The position numbers were made by a program, and so were the translations under genes. From positions 310,001-374,000 of the forward strand of contig NC_020830.1 in the NCBI RefSeq assembly GCF_000152945.2: a stretch of DNA of 64,000 nucleotides. Reading direction: 5' to 3'. Every line of letters begins with the position of its first letter. The first letter of the stretch is position 1. This DNA comes from Polaribacter sp. MED152. GTDB taxonomy: Bacteria; Bacteroidota; Bacteroidia; Flavobacteriales; Flavobacteriaceae. Positions 25,677-35,835 of this stretch are shown here, piece by piece. The notes beneath the pieces are model-generated. The model was not told the DNA's origin and did not search any database. It worked only from the letters and a program-made list of their open reading frames with translations.

Positions 25677-27536
25677 ATGAGTAAAGAAACAAAATATACA
25701 GAAGATAATATTAGATCATTAGACTGGAAAGAGCATATTAGAATGCGTCCAGGAATGTATATTGGAAAATTGGGTGATGGTTCTTCTGCAGATGATGGTA
25801 TTTATATTCTTGTAAAAGAAGTTTTAGACAACTCTATTGATGAGTATGTGATGGGTGCAGGTAAAACCATCGAAATTTCTATACATGGCAGTAAAGTTAC
25901 TGTTCGTGATTATGGACGTGGAATTCCATTAGGTAAGGTAGTAGATGTAGTTTCTAAAATGAATACTGGTGGTAAGTACGATTCTAAAGCCTTTAAAAAA
26001 TCTGTGGGTTTAAACGGAGTTGGTACTAAAGCTGTAAATGCACTATCATCTTATTTTAGAGTAGAGTCTTCTCGTGAAGGAAAATCAGCTTCAGCAGAAT
26101 TTAGTCAAGGTAATTTAGAGAATGAAGAATTTTTAGAGGAAACTTCTCGTAGAAAAGGTACTAAGGTTTCCTTTATTCCAGATGAAACTATATTCAAAAA
26201 CTACAAATTTAGAAATGAGTATGTAGCTAAAATGCTTAAAAATTATGTGTACCTAAATCCAGGTTTAACCATAATTTTTAATGGCGAAAAGTTTTTTTCT
26301 AAAAATGGTTTAAAAGATTTATTAGAGGATAATAATAATACAGATGATATGCTGTATCCTATCATCCATCTAAAAGGAGATGATATAGAAATTGCTGTAA
26401 CTCATAGTAAAACACAGTATTCAGAAGAATACTATTCGTTTGTAAATGGCCAACATACAACTCAGGGTGGTACACATCAATCTGCTTTTAGAGAAGCTAT
26501 TGTAAAAACTGTACGTGAATTTTATGGTAAAAGTTTTGAAGCTTCAGATATACGTAAATCTATAATTGCTGCAATTGCCATTAAAGTGATGGAGCCAGTT
26601 TTTGAAAGTCAGACTAAAACAAAATTGGGTTCTACAGAAATGGGAGGTGAGTTGCCAACAGTAAGAACTTATATCAATGATTTTGTTAAAACTAAGCTTG
26701 ATAATTATTTACATAAAAATCCAGAAGTAGCAGACAAGCTTTTAAAGAAAATAGTTCAAGCAGAAAAGGAACGTAAGGAGTTATCAGGTATTCGAAAATT
26801 AGCTAGAGATAGAGCCAAAAAAGCAAGTTTACATAACAAAAAATTACGTGATTGTAGAATACATTTGGGCGATATCAAAAAAGAAAATTATTTAGAGACC
26901 ACTTTGTTTATTACAGAGGGTGATTCTGCATCAGGTTCTATCACCAAATCCAGGAATGTAAATACGCAAGCTGTATTTAGCTTAAAAGGTAAACCATTAA
27001 ATTCTTACGGTTTAAGTAAAAAAATCGTTTATGAAAATGAGGAGTTTAATCTTTTACAGGCAGCTTTGAATATAGAAGATGGTTTAGAAGATTTAAGATA
27101 TAATAACATTGTAATTGCAACAGATGCAGATGTTGATGGTATGCATATTCGTTTGTTATTAATTACCTTTTTTCTTCAGTTTTTTCCTGAATTAATTAAA
27201 GAAGGGCATCTATATATTTTAGAAACGCCTCTGTTTAGAGTTCGTAATAAAAAACAAACTTTCTACTGTTATTCAGATGAGGAAAAAAGAGAAGCTATAG
27301 AAAAGTTAAAAGGAAAACCAGAAATAACTCGATTTAAAGGTTTGGGTGAAATATCACCTAACGAATTTGTACATTTTATTGGTGACGATATACGTTTAGA
27401 TCCTGTTATGTTAGATAAAGAAATGTCTATAGAACAGATGTTACAATTTTATATGGGTAAAAATACACCAGACAGACAAAAATTTATCATCAATAATTTA
27501 AAGGTTGAATTAGATTACATAGAAGAGGAAGTTTAG
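25677..27536 (+). CDS. parE: DNA topoisomerase IV subunit B (ParE type)
   Basis: A 619-residue type IIA ATPase subunit; the length and the lack of a GyrB-type insertion fit ParE. GHKL ATPase motifs are seen in [23 protein letters not shown] and [14 protein letters not shown]. The TOPRIM domain has the TEGDSASGS motif and [12 protein letters not shown], and the C-terminus has [14 protein letters not shown]. Its stop is 3 bases before parC, so the two subunits are made from one transcript. Annotation pipelines often name such genes gyrB-like. Confidence 0.93.
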   Translation: MSKETKYTEDNIRSLDWKEHIRMRPGMYIGKLGDGSSADDGIYILVKEVLDNSIDEYVMGAGKTIEISIHGSKVTVRDYGRGIPLGKVVDVVSKMNTGGKYDSKAFKKSVGLNGVGTKAVNALSSYFRVESSREGKSASAEFSQGNLENEEFLEETSRRKGTKVSFIPDETIFKNYKFRNEYVAKMLKNYVYLNPGLTIIFNGEKFFSKNGLKDLLEDNNNTDDMLYPIIHLKGDDIEIAVTHSKTQYSEEYYSFVNGQHTTQGGTHQSAFREAIVKTVREFYGKSFEASDIRKSIIAAIAIKVMEPVFESQTKTKLGSTEMGGELPTVRTYINDFVKTKLDNYLHKNPEVADKLLKKIVQAEKERKELSGIRKLARDRAKKASLHNKKLRDCRIHLGDIKKENYLETTLFITEGDSASGSITKSRNVNTQAVFSLKGKPLNSYGLSKKIVYENEEFNLLQAALNIEDGLEDLRYNNIVIATDADVDGMHIRLLLITFFLQFFPELIKEGHLYILETPLFRVRNKKQTFYCYSDEEKREAIEKLKGKPEITRFKGLGEISPNEFVHFIGDDIRLDPVMLDKEMSIEQMLQFYMGKNTPDRQKFIINNLKVELDYIEEEV

Positions 27537-27539
27537 AAC

Positions 27540-30278
27540 ATGAGCGAAGAAATTAACGAAAACGAACACGAAGAAGAGTTGACGAATCTAGATTCTAATA
27601 CAGATTCGCCTCAAGAAGAAACCATTACCAAGGTTACAGGAATGTATAAAGAGTGGTTTTTAGATTACGCTTCTTATGTAATTTTAGAAAGAGCTGTACC
27701 TTCTTTAGAAGATGGTTTAAAACCCGTTCAACGTAGAATAATGCATTCTATGAAAGATCTGGATGATGGTAGATACAACAAAGTTGCAAATATTGTTGGG
27801 CACACTATGCAATATCATCCACATGGAGATGCCTCTATTGCAGATGCTATGGTTCAAATTGGTCAGAAAGAATTGCTGATTGATATGCAAGGAAACTGGG
27901 GTAATATTTTAACTGGAGATAGAGCTGCAGCATCAAGATATATAGAAGCACGTTTGTCTAAATTTGCTTTAGACGTAGTTTTCAATCCGAAAACAACTGA
28001 GTGGAAATTGTCTTATGATGGTCGTAGAAAAGAGCCTATAGACTTACCTGTAAAGTTTCCGTTATTACTAGCTCAGGGTGCAGAAGGAATTGCAGTAGGT
28101 TTATCAACAAAAATTTTACCTCATAATTTTAATGAGTTGATAGATGCTTCTATAAAATATTTAAAAGGCAGAAGCTTTAAACTTGTTCCTGATTTTTTAA
28201 CAGGTGGTATTGCAGATTTTACCAATTATAATGATGGTAAAAGAGGAGGTAAGGTTAGAATTAGAGCTAAAATTTCTCAGCTTGATAAGAAAACCTTAGT
28301 AATTACTGAAATACCTTTTTCTACAACAACATCTTCTTTAATCGACAGTATTTTAAAAGCCAATGATAAAGGTAAAATTAAGATTAAAAAGATCGAAGAT
28401 AATACTGCTGCAGAAGTGGAAATTTTGGTGCATTTACCACCAAACGTTTCTCCAGACAAATCTATAGATGCGTTATATGCTTTTACAAATTGTGAAACGT
28501 CAATATCACCTTTAGCTTGTACTATTAAAGATAATACTCCTGTTTTTACTGGTGTTTCAGATATGCTAAAACATTCTACAGATTTAACAGTAGAATTGTT
28601 AAAACGCGAGTTAGAAATTCAGTTAAATGAGCTAGAAGAACAATGGCACTTTTCATCTTTAGAACGAATTTTTATTGAAAATAGAATTTATAGAGATATA
28701 GAAGAAGAGGAAACTTGGGAAGGCGTAATTGAAGCAATTGACAAAGGATTAAAACCACACATAAAACATTTAAAACGTGCCATAACTGTTGATGATATTA
28801 CACGTTTAACAGAAATTAGAATAAAGAAAATATCAAAGTTCGATATTGATAAGGCTAAGCAATTTATAGAAAGTTTAGAAGAAAAAATTGCGGGTGTAAA
28901 ACATCATTTAGCAAATCTAATCGAATTTGCAATTGCCTATTTTAAAAGATTAAAAGACACTTATGGCAAAGGAAAAGAGCGTAAAACAGAAATACGAATC
29001 TTTGATGATATTGTAGCATCTAAAGTGGCTATGAACAATGCTAAATTATATGTAAACAGAGCAGAAGGTTTTATTGGTACTTCTTTAAAACGAGATGAAT
29101 TTGTTACTGATTGTTCAGATATTGATGATATTATCGTCTTTAGAAAAGATGGTGTAATGTTGGTAACCAAAGTAGATGCTAAAACTTTTGTTGGTAAAGA
29201 TATTATTCACATTGCTGTCTTCAAAAAGAAGGACAAACGTACTGTATATAATATGATGTACAGAGATGGAAAGGGTGGCCCAAGTTACATGAAACGTTTT
29301 AACGTGACTTCAGTTACTAGAGATAAGGAGTATAATTTGGCCAATGGAAGCAAAGGCTCTGTAGTACATTATTTTTCTGCAAATCCAAATGGAGAAGCAG
29401 AGGTTGTTACTATAAATCTAAGAGCTGTAGGTAGTGTAAAAAAATTAAAATGGGATATAGATTTTGCAGATTTAGCTGTGAAAGGTAGAGGTGTTCGTGG
29501 AAATACGATTACTAAATATGCCATTAAAAGTGTAGATTTTAAATCTGAAGGAGTATCTACATTAAAACCTAGAAAAATTTGGTTTGATGATGCTGTGCAA
29601 CGTTTGAATGTAGACAATAGAGGAGAGCTTTTAGGTGAATTTAGAGCAGAAGATAAATTGCTTATTATTACTCAAAGTGGTAAAGCAAAAGCAGTTAAGC
29701 CAGATTTAGCAATGCATTTTGAAGATGATATGATTGTTTTAGAAAAATGGAAACCAGCTAAACCTATATCAGCAGTTTATTTTGATGGAGATAAAGAACG
29801 TTATTATGTGAAACGTTTTGTTATAGAAACGCCTGAAAAAGAAGAAGAGTTTATTTCAGATCATCCAAAAAGTCAATTAGAGATTGTAGCTACTGATCAT
29901 AGACCAATTGCAGAAATACAATTTTCTAAAAGAAGTCTAGAAAATGAAAAACTTAACTTTGAGGAGTTTATAGCAGTAAAAGGAATTAAAGCTTTAGGAA
30001 ACCAATTAACAACAGATAAGATTAAGAATATTAATTTGTTAGAATCTTTACCTTATGAAGAACCAGAAGAAGCTAAATCTGAGGAAATAGAGGTAGTTGA
30101 TGAAGAGGTTTTAGAAGAAAAATTACCATTAGAAATTTCTGAATCTGATATTAAGAAACCAGTGGCTGATGAACTTTCTGCAGAAGAAAAAGCCAAGCTA
30201 GCCTTACAAAAATCTATAGCTAAGAAAAAAGCAGAACAAAAGAAACTAGATGATGAAAATCAAACAAAATTATTTTAA
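27540..30278 (+). CDS. parC: DNA topoisomerase IV subunit A (ParC type)
   Basis: A 912-residue type IIA cleavage subunit. The catalytic Tyr is in RAAASRYIEARLS. The quinolone-determining stretch reads HPHGDASIADAMV, with Ala at the usual Ser position. A coiled-coil segment precedes a C-terminal beta-pinwheel-like region (about residues 490-800). The last 80 residues are acidic and then Lys/Glu-rich (coiled-coil-like), an extension past most ParC proteins. It forms the A2B2 enzyme with ParE encoded just upstream. Confidence 0.94.
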   Translation: MSEEINENEHEEELTNLDSNTDSPQEETITKVTGMYKEWFLDYASYVILERAVPSLEDGLKPVQRRIMHSMKDLDDGRYNKVANIVGHTMQYHPHGDASIADAMVQIGQKELLIDMQGNWGNILTGDRAAASRYIEARLSKFALDVVFNPKTTEWKLSYDGRRKEPIDLPVKFPLLLAQGAEGIAVGLSTKILPHNFNELIDASIKYLKGRSFKLVPDFLTGGIADFTNYNDGKRGGKVRIRAKISQLDKKTLVITEIPFSTTTSSLIDSILKANDKGKIKIKKIEDNTAAEVEILVHLPPNVSPDKSIDALYAFTNCETSISPLACTIKDNTPVFTGVSDMLKHSTDLTVELLKRELEIQLNELEEQWHFSSLERIFIENRIYRDIEEEETWEGVIEAIDKGLKPHIKHLKRAITVDDITRLTEIRIKKISKFDIDKAKQFIESLEEKIAGVKHHLANLIEFAIAYFKRLKDTYGKGKERKTEIRIFDDIVASKVAMNNAKLYVNRAEGFIGTSLKRDEFVTDCSDIDDIIVFRKDGVMLVTKVDAKTFVGKDIIHIAVFKKKDKRTVYNMMYRDGKGGPSYMKRFNVTSVTRDKEYNLANGSKGSVVHYFSANPNGEAEVVTINLRAVGSVKKLKWDIDFADLAVKGRGVRGNTITKYAIKSVDFKSEGVSTLKPRKIWFDDAVQRLNVDNRGELLGEFRAEDKLLIITQSGKAKAVKPDLAMHFEDDMIVLEKWKPAKPISAVYFDGDKERYYVKRFVIETPEKEEEFISDHPKSQLEIVATDHRPIAEIQFSKRSLENEKLNFEEFIAVKGIKALGNQLTTDKIKNINLLESLPYEEPEEAKSEEIEVVDEEVLEEKLPLEISESDIKKPVADELSAEEKAKLALQKSIAKKKAEQKKLDDENQTKLF

Positions 30279-30293
30279 AGAATAAAGTTTAAT

Positions 30294-31421
30294 CTATTTC
30301 ATTTTTTCAAAAAACGTCAATTTATAATCTGGTAATTGTTCAGGATTTGTAATTTTAATAAGGTCTTTCAATACCAAATCTGGTCTTGTAGGTGCAATTT
30401 CGTAATAAATGATACCACCTGTGGCTCCTTTTTTAGTAGATGGTGTATAAATTTCATCATTCTTGAAAGCATTAAATTCCTTGTAAATTTCATTGTTTTT
30501 TAACATGTGCTCTTTTGATGAAAAATAACCAGGAGCAATCCAATAATTAGCTGTTGCTCCTTTGTCAAACACACTTTCAAAACTTAAGGATAAACTTCCT
30601 TTTCCTACCGTATTTTGCCATAGATAATTTAGGTTTGCATCCTTTAAAAATTGAGCAACAAAACTTTCACCAGCAGGTAAATTCCAAACATCTTTATTCA
30701 TAATTGCGCCTGAGAGAATGGTTGGTTTATCTTTAAGGTTTTTTACCAAAGCTTTAGCCTCTAAATAATTCTGTTCTATACTTTTAAAGATACTATCTGC
30801 CTTTTTTTCTTTGTTATAAAGCACTCCAAAAAACTTGATCCACTCAGCTCTTCCTAAAGGAGTTTCCTCTAGCCAATCTCCATTATAAATAACAGGAATT
30901 CCGGATTTTTCAATTGTGGTTAGTGATTTATCTGCTGAGTTAACGCTATAACCAACAACTAACTGTGGCTGTAAATCCAATAAAATTTCGATATTTAAAG
31001 AAGATTCTTTACCAATTTCTACAATTTTACCATCATCAATTAATTGTCTTGTCTTTTTAGAAGAAACATATCTTGAGTAGGGGAACCCAACTATTGATGT
31101 TTGCTCATTTAAAAGCTCAACCATTGGTATATGAGTGGTTGAGGTCACCACCATTCTTTCTATAGGAACTTGAATAGAATTTGCGATTTTATTTTTTGGA
31201 TTTGTATCCTTAGAGATAACAAACTCAAATGTTTTATTTGCATTCTGGAATGGAGCATTTACTAGTAGTTTCTTTACACCATTTTCTATCTTAACTTCAA
31301 AGCCTTTTGCATATTTTAGAGTTATTGCTGTTTTTGAAGTTGAGGTATTTTGTTTTACTTCCTTTTTACAAGCAATTAAACAACTAACCACCAATAAAAC
31401 TTGTAGAATTTTTATTTTCAT
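30294..31421 (-). CDS. ABC transporter substrate-binding lipoprotein, BtuF-like
   Basis: A 375-residue lipoprotein ([18 protein letters not shown], lipobox LIAC). It is a class III metal/cobalamin/siderophore binding protein: MVVTSTTHIPMVELL, SIVGFPYSRYVSSKK, LLDLQPQLVVGYS and IYYEIAPTRPDLVLKDLI. Proximity to a cobalamin riboswitch and a BtuB-like receptor suggests it binds vitamin B12, but an iron-siderophore ligand is possible. Its ATG shares one base with the guaC stop (TAATG). No ABC permease or ATPase gene is in the window. Confidence 0.85.
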   Translation of the reverse strand: MKIKILQVLLVVSCLIACKKEVKQNTSTSKTAITLKYAKGFEVKIENGVKKLLVNAPFQNANKTFEFVISKDTNPKNKIANSIQVPIERMVVTSTTHIPMVELLNEQTSIVGFPYSRYVSSKKTRQLIDDGKIVEIGKESSLNIEILLDLQPQLVVGYSVNSADKSLTTIEKSGIPVIYNGDWLEETPLGRAEWIKFFGVLYNKEKKADSIFKSIEQNYLEAKALVKNLKDKPTILSGAIMNKDVWNLPAGESFVAQFLKDANLNYLWQNTVGKGSLSLSFESVFDKGATANYWIAPGYFSSKEHMLKNNEIYKEFNAFKNDEIYTPSTKKGATGGIIYYEIAPTRPDLVLKDLIKITNPEQLPDYKLTFFEKMK

Positions 31422-32458
31422 TAAGAATAAACTTGATTTTCTTGCTCTTGAACTCTGATAAACGTAGTCCTTTTTGTGAGCTCCTTTAATTTACTAGCAC
31501 CTACATAAGTACAGGTAGATCTAATTCCTCCTAAAATATCAATAATTGTATTTTCTACATCTCCTTTAAACGGAACTTCAACGATTTTACCTTCAGAAGC
31601 TCTATAATTTGCGACTCCTCCTGAATATTTATTCATTGCAGTTTCTGAGCTCATTCCATAAAATGCTTTATATTTTTCGCCATTTTTTTCTATAGTATCA
31701 CCACCACTTTCTGAATGACCAGCTAACATACCACCTAACATTACAAAGTCTGCACTTCCACCAAAAGCTTTAGATAAATCACCAGGAATTTTACACCCAC
31801 CATCAGAAATAATATGTCCACCCATTCCATGAGCAGCATCTGCACATTCAATAATTGCAGATAGTTGAGGATAGCCTACCCCAGTTTTAACGCGAGTTGT
31901 ACATACTGATCCTGGGCCAATACCAACTTTAATAATGTCTGCGCCAGCTAACAATAATTCTTCTACCATTTCGCCTGTTACTACATTTCCTGCAATAATT
32001 ACTTTCTTAGGATGTTCTGAACGCATGTGTTTTACAAATTCTACAAAGTGTTCTGAATAACCATTAGCAACGTCAATACAGATAAAATTTATTTGAGGAA
32101 ATTCTTCTAAGACTTGCTTTACCTTAATAGAGTCTTCTTTTCCTGTACCTGTGCTAATGGCAATATTATTTAATATTTCTTTCGGACTGTTTTTGGCAAA
32201 TCTCCTCCAATCTTCAATGCTATAATGTTTGTGAATGGCTGTAAATAATTTGTGTTTTGCAAGTTCAGTTGCCATTTCAAAAGTACCAACAGTATCCATA
32301 TTTGCAGCGATTATTGGTATACCTGTCCAAGTAATATCACTATGTAAAAATTTAAAATTTCTTTCTAGGCTCACTTGTGATCTAGATTTTAAAGTAGATC
32401 TTTTTGGCCTTATCATTACATCCTTAAAACCTAGTTTTAATTCGTTTTCTATTCTCAT
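31421..32458 (-). CDS. guaC: GMP reductase
   Basis: A 345-residue IMPDH/GMPR barrel without CBS domains, the normal GuaC length. It begins with the GMP reductase motif [18 protein letters not shown]. The nucleotide loop with catalytic Cys is in [20 protein letters not shown], and [16 protein letters not shown] follows. It converts GMP to IMP. The ATG of the binding-protein gene overlaps its stop by one base, so a purine enzyme and a transport protein are cotranscribed. Confidence 0.95.
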   Translation of the reverse strand: MRIENELKLGFKDVMIRPKRSTLKSRSQVSLERNFKFLHSDITWTGIPIIAANMDTVGTFEMATELAKHKLFTAIHKHYSIEDWRRFAKNSPKEILNNIAISTGTGKEDSIKVKQVLEEFPQINFICIDVANGYSEHFVEFVKHMRSEHPKKVIIAGNVVTGEMVEELLLAGADIIKVGIGPGSVCTTRVKTGVGYPQLSAIIECADAAHGMGGHIISDGGCKIPGDLSKAFGGSADFVMLGGMLAGHSESGGDTIEKNGEKYKAFYGMSSETAMNKYSGGVANYRASEGKIVEVPFKGDVENTIIDILGGIRSTCTYVGASKLKELTKRTTFIRVQEQENQVYS

Positions 32459-32533
32459 CTATCATTTTTAAAATAAGGTTTAAAGATATATAATTTGTTT
32501 GGCTTTTAATTAGATTATAATTAATAAAGCGCA

Positions 32534-32541
32534 TATATTTG
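32534..32541 (+). promoter_or_regulatory. -7 box of the riboswitch-controlled btuB transcript
   Basis: TATATTTG (TAnnTTTG) lies upstream of a 9-bp hairpin (32559-32580) and the cobalamin riboswitch core. The -33 element is not at standard spacing. The predicted start at about 32548 would make the leader roughly 265 bases long. Confidence 0.55.
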
Positions 32542-32582
32542 CCCCGATTTTTGGTTTTAATGTAAAAATCATTTTACATTAA

Positions 32583-32716
32583 ATTAAAAGGGAATCTGGT
32601 TAAAATCCAGAACTGTACCCGCAACTGTAAGCTATAAAGCTTGTAACTAATTCTTTAGCCACTGACTATTTGTTGGGAAGGTTTGTTACAAGACGCAAGT
32701 CAGGAGACCTGCCTTT
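32583..32716 (+). promoter_or_regulatory. Cobalamin riboswitch
   Basis: Hallmarks in order are: AAAAGGGAATCTGGTTAAAA, GTACCCGCAACTGTAA (32616-32630), AGCCACTG (32657-32664), TTGGGAAGG, and the B12 box AAGTCAGGAGACCTGCC at 32697-32713. An additional perfect hairpin with 9-bp stem (AATGTAAAA / TTTTACATT) directly precedes it at 32559-32580. It controls the downstream TonB-dependent receptor, so that gene should be repressed when adenosylcobalamin or a related corrinoid is plentiful. Confidence 0.95.
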
Positions 32717-32729
32717 AATCATGAGTTAA

Positions 32730-32800
32730 AAACTTTCGGGATAAAAGTTTATGTACTATTTTTTTCTGTACACGAAATTTACCTGATTTATTGTAAATCA
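32730..32800 (+). promoter_or_regulatory. Putative riboswitch expression-platform hairpins
   Basis: Two small hairpins lie between the B12 box and the ATG at 32814. AAACTTT/AAAGTTT (32730-32750) is followed after 8 bases by a T7 run at 32759-32765. TGATTTA-TTG-TAAATCA (32784-32800) ends 13 bases before the start codon. They could mediate termination or block ribosome loading; the mechanism is not decided by the sequence. Confidence 0.4.
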
Positions 32801-32813
32801 AATTTATTAAAAA

Positions 32814-34718
32814 ATGAAAAAACAATTATTAATTGTTAGTGTATTGGCATGTAGTTTTGTCAGTACAAAAGTATTCTCTCAAGAAAAGAAAGAGAAAGTA
32901 GAAGCTTTAGATGAAGTAGTGGTAACTGCTACAAAATTTGCAACCAATAAAAAAAACGTTGGTAAAGTAGTTTATCAAATTACACAAGAAACTATTGAAA
33001 ATAGTCAAGGTAAAACCATCTTAGACTTATTGAACGATGTCCCTGGAGTTGAAATTAATGGTAATTTTAGTACAAAAGGACAAAATTTAGGGTATTACAT
33101 TAGAGGTGGACGAAATAGACAAGTTGCCATTTTGTTAGATGGTGTTAACGTAAATGACCCTAGTTCTTTCAATGGTGATTTTGATTTACGTCAAATAGAT
33201 ATCAATCAAGTTGAGAAAATTGAGGTTTTAAAAGGTGCATCCTCTACTTTATATGGAACAGGAGCTGCAACTGGGGTAATAAACATTATTCTTAAAAAAG
33301 CATCAAAGAAAGGTTTTAGAGGATCTTTTAGTTCATCAATTGGCTCTAACAGTTCAAGTGAGAACAATAGCTTATCTGCAGAAGAGTTTTCTACGAGTTT
33401 TAATTTTAATGGTACTTTAGGTAAGTTAGATTACCTTTTAGCTTTAAATGCGAATGGTTCTTCTGGTTTATCTGCAGCAGAAAGTTCAACAGCCACAGCA
33501 TTTGAAGAAGATAATTTTGCTAGACAAAATGTTTTAGTAAAACTTAATTATGCATTGAGTGATCATTTTAAAATAGGATTATTAACCAGTTATGATGAGT
33601 TTTCAACAGATTTTGATGGTTTTGATTTCGATCCTGTAACTTTTGCGAGTATACCTGCAGATAGAGATAACAACTTAAACAGCGTTCAAAAGAGAGTAGG
33701 TGTGAATGCAGATTATACCTATGCTAATGGTTCTTTAAAAATTAGAACTTTTCTTACTGATATAGATAGAACAGAAACACCTTCTGAGAACTTTTTTAAT
33801 GGTGAAGTGTATGGTTTTGATATTTACAACAACTACATGTTCAATGAGGAGTTTTCATTTTTAGTAGGTATAACTTCTCAATATCAAGACATGACTCAAA
33901 GAACATCTTTTAGTACTATAGAAGAAGGTTCAGGAAAACAACATTTTTATGATCCTTATTTATCTGTAAATTATATGTCTGAAAAAGGTTTAAATGTAAA
34001 TGTTGGTGGTCGATTAAATATTCATAGTGAGTATGGAAATAACTTTGTTTACAACATTAATCCTTCTTATAATTTTAGAATTAATGAACATAATATCAAG
34101 TTATTTGCTTCTTACAGTACAGCTTTTATTACACCAACTTTATCTGAAATTTTTACAAAATTACCTAGTATAGATGAGTTGTTACCTGAAGAAACAACAA
34201 CTGTAGAAGGTGGATTTGATATAGCTTTGGGTGATAAATTAACCTTTAATGCTACTTATTTTTATAGAGAAGAAACTAATAAAATTGGGTATGATCCAAA
34301 CACGTTTCAAACCATAAACGATTTAGGAACTTTTTCTGCTAAAGGGTTTGAAACTGAAGTAATATATAGTGTTTCAAATAGTTTAAAGTTATTGGCGAAT
34401 TACACTTATATAGATCGTGATGAAAATTTACTTTTGAAAATACCTCAAAATAAATTCTTTATTAAGGCCAATTATAATTTAGGTAAAAATACCTTTACTT
34501 CATTAAGCTATAGATGGGTAGATGAAACTCAAGATTTTGGAAATGTAGCTTTAGATTCTTACAATTTATTCGATTTTTTTATTAATCATAGTATCCTAGA
34601 AAATAAAGTTACTTTTTATGGAAGCTTAACCAATATTTTGAATGAAGATTTTCAAGAAATTGCAGGGTTTACTACCAGAGGAAGAAATTATAATTTAGGG
34701 GTGAAGATTCAATTATAG
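32814..34718 (+). CDS. btuB: TonB-dependent outer-membrane receptor, BtuB-like
   Basis: A 634-residue protein with a signal peptide (MKKQLLIVSVLACSFVSTKVFSQ), a TonB-box-like ALDEVVVTATKFA, and a plug domain (LLNDVPGVEINGNF, GYYIRGGRNRQVAILLDGV, IEVLKGASSTLYGTGAATGV). The rest is a beta-barrel ending in NYNLGVKIQL with the usual aromatic/hydrophobic terminal strand. The length and control by a cobalamin riboswitch point to vitamin B12 or corrinoid uptake. A terminator follows at 34853. Confidence 0.93.
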   Translation: MKKQLLIVSVLACSFVSTKVFSQEKKEKVEALDEVVVTATKFATNKKNVGKVVYQITQETIENSQGKTILDLLNDVPGVEINGNFSTKGQNLGYYIRGGRNRQVAILLDGVNVNDPSSFNGDFDLRQIDINQVEKIEVLKGASSTLYGTGAATGVINIILKKASKKGFRGSFSSSIGSNSSSENNSLSAEEFSTSFNFNGTLGKLDYLLALNANGSSGLSAAESSTATAFEEDNFARQNVLVKLNYALSDHFKIGLLTSYDEFSTDFDGFDFDPVTFASIPADRDNNLNSVQKRVGVNADYTYANGSLKIRTFLTDIDRTETPSENFFNGEVYGFDIYNNYMFNEEFSFLVGITSQYQDMTQRTSFSTIEEGSGKQHFYDPYLSVNYMSEKGLNVNVGGRLNIHSEYGNNFVYNINPSYNFRINEHNIKLFASYSTAFITPTLSEIFTKLPSIDELLPEETTTVEGGFDIALGDKLTFNATYFYREETNKIGYDPNTFQTINDLGTFSAKGFETEVIYSVSNSLKLLANYTYIDRDENLLLKIPQNKFFIKANYNLGKNTFTSLSYRWVDETQDFGNVALDSYNLFDFFINHSILENKVTFYGSLTNILNEDFQEIAGFTTRGRNYNLGVKIQL

Positions 34719-34852
34719 TAGTGGCTTATTTAATTTATTGATAATAAGTGAGTTAAATTTAACAAGCATTTATGATAAAAAAATCAATTACTGAATTAAA
34801 TTTATTATATTTATACTGTAATTAAATACAACTATCTGTAAATAAATGAGTT

Positions 34853-34879
34853 AAAAGTTAAAGATAATTGACTTTTTTT
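34853..34879 (+). terminator. Terminator of btuB
   Basis: A 9-bp stem AAAAGTTAA / TTGACTTTT (one G-U pair) with loop AGATAA, followed by a T7 run. The remaining 130 bases after the btuB stop are AT-rich with no gene visible. Confidence 0.6.
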
Positions 34880-34930
34880 AAAAATATATTGATGATAATT
34901 TAATGTCCCCCAATTTTTATTATTGTATGA

Positions 34931-34957
34931 AAAAGCCTTCTTTTAGAAGGCTTTTCT
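34931..34957. terminator. Terminator of the 170-residue hypothetical gene
   Basis: An 11-bp perfect stem AAAAGCCTTCT / AGAAGGCTTTT with a TTT loop, directly after the minus-strand stop at 34960. On the minus strand it is followed by five T residues. Confidence 0.8.
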
Positions 34958-34959
34958 TA

Positions 34960-35472
34960 TTAAATTAGTTTAGCAACTTCACTTTTAATAATTGCTGTTG
35001 CAGTTTCGATAACAGAAGATTTTTTACCATATTCAATTAAAATATTTTCTCTAAAATCTTGTGCTGAGTTAGATTCGTTTGCAATTAATTGTAAGTTTTT
35101 TATGATGGCTGTTTTTGTAGCGATAATTGCTTGCCAACTTTGCTCGGAAACATAAAGTTGTTGCACAAAATTATGCTCTAGCTCTTGTTCTATGTTTGCA
35201 ATTAAAAGTTGAAGATAATCATTAGTATTATTAGAGATAGGTGCAACTCTAACCACTAGTTTTATGGGATTTATTCTATCACAAAATAATAACATTCTTT
35301 CATAAGCCTGCAATTTAATAGGTAAAGCTTCTTTCTTTTTATCGGAAATTAAGTCTAATTGTTTCTCTTTATTATTCTGATTAAGAAAACCTGTAAACAT
35401 ATAATAGGCTACAAATCCAGTTACTGCTGCAGGTAAAATGTAGGCGATACTTTCAAATAGTTTATCTTCCAT
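34960..35472 (-). CDS. Conserved-looking membrane-anchored protein of unknown function
   Basis: A 170-residue protein with an N-terminal transmembrane helix (IAYILPAAVTGFVAYYMFTG) and a cytoplasmic helical domain. The stretch KKEALPIKLQAYERMLLFCD is followed by INPIKLVVRVAP. I recall similar proteins in many Flavobacteriaceae but know no function. It stands alone, convergent with btuB, and ends in a strong terminator. Confidence 0.8.
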   Translation of the reverse strand: MEDKLFESIAYILPAAVTGFVAYYMFTGFLNQNNKEKQLDLISDKKKEALPIKLQAYERMLLFCDRINPIKLVVRVAPISNNTNDYLQLLIANIEQELEHNFVQQLYVSEQSWQAIIATKTAIIKNLQLIANESNSAQDFRENILIEYGKKSSVIETATAIIKSEVAKLI

Positions 35473-35475
35473 GTA

Positions 35476-35637
35476 CTAAAATAAATTTTTAAAATAGAAA
35501 TAGGTAATTCCAATAATATCAGCTAAACCAATGTCCAGCAAGGTTAATATTAAAATCGATTTATTTATTTTATGTCTTTTAATGTTTTTTAAACTCCAAA
35601 TATTAATATTGATTTTAAAGTCAATGAAAATATCCAC
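35476..35637 (-). CDS. Possible 53-residue ORF (weak)
   Basis: In the 363-base gap between 35473 and 35835 the minus strand has an open frame from a GTG at 35637 to a TAG at 35476, three bases before the ATG of the 170-residue protein. It encodes a basic start and a hydrophobic stretch (KSILILTLLDIGLADIIGIT). There is no ATG and no clear ribosome site, and AT-rich sequence easily gives such frames. It could be a leader peptide or chance. Nothing else is apparent in this gap. Confidence 0.2.
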   Translation of the reverse strand: MDIFIDFKININIWSLKNIKRHKINKSILILTLLDIGLADIIGITYFYFKNLF

Positions 35638-35835
35638 CTTAAAAAATCAAGATTAATAACAAAAATAGATACAAAAAAATAAAAATATTCGGGTATTGTA
35701 ACGAATTTTAATTTATTCTGATTTTCAAGCGAATTTTATTTTCATAAAATGTGAATAAAAACCAATGATCTTGCTTTATAAAAACGATTAGTTTCGCTAA
35801 TTTCACACTTTCAAAAATTCTTTCAAAACAAACTA

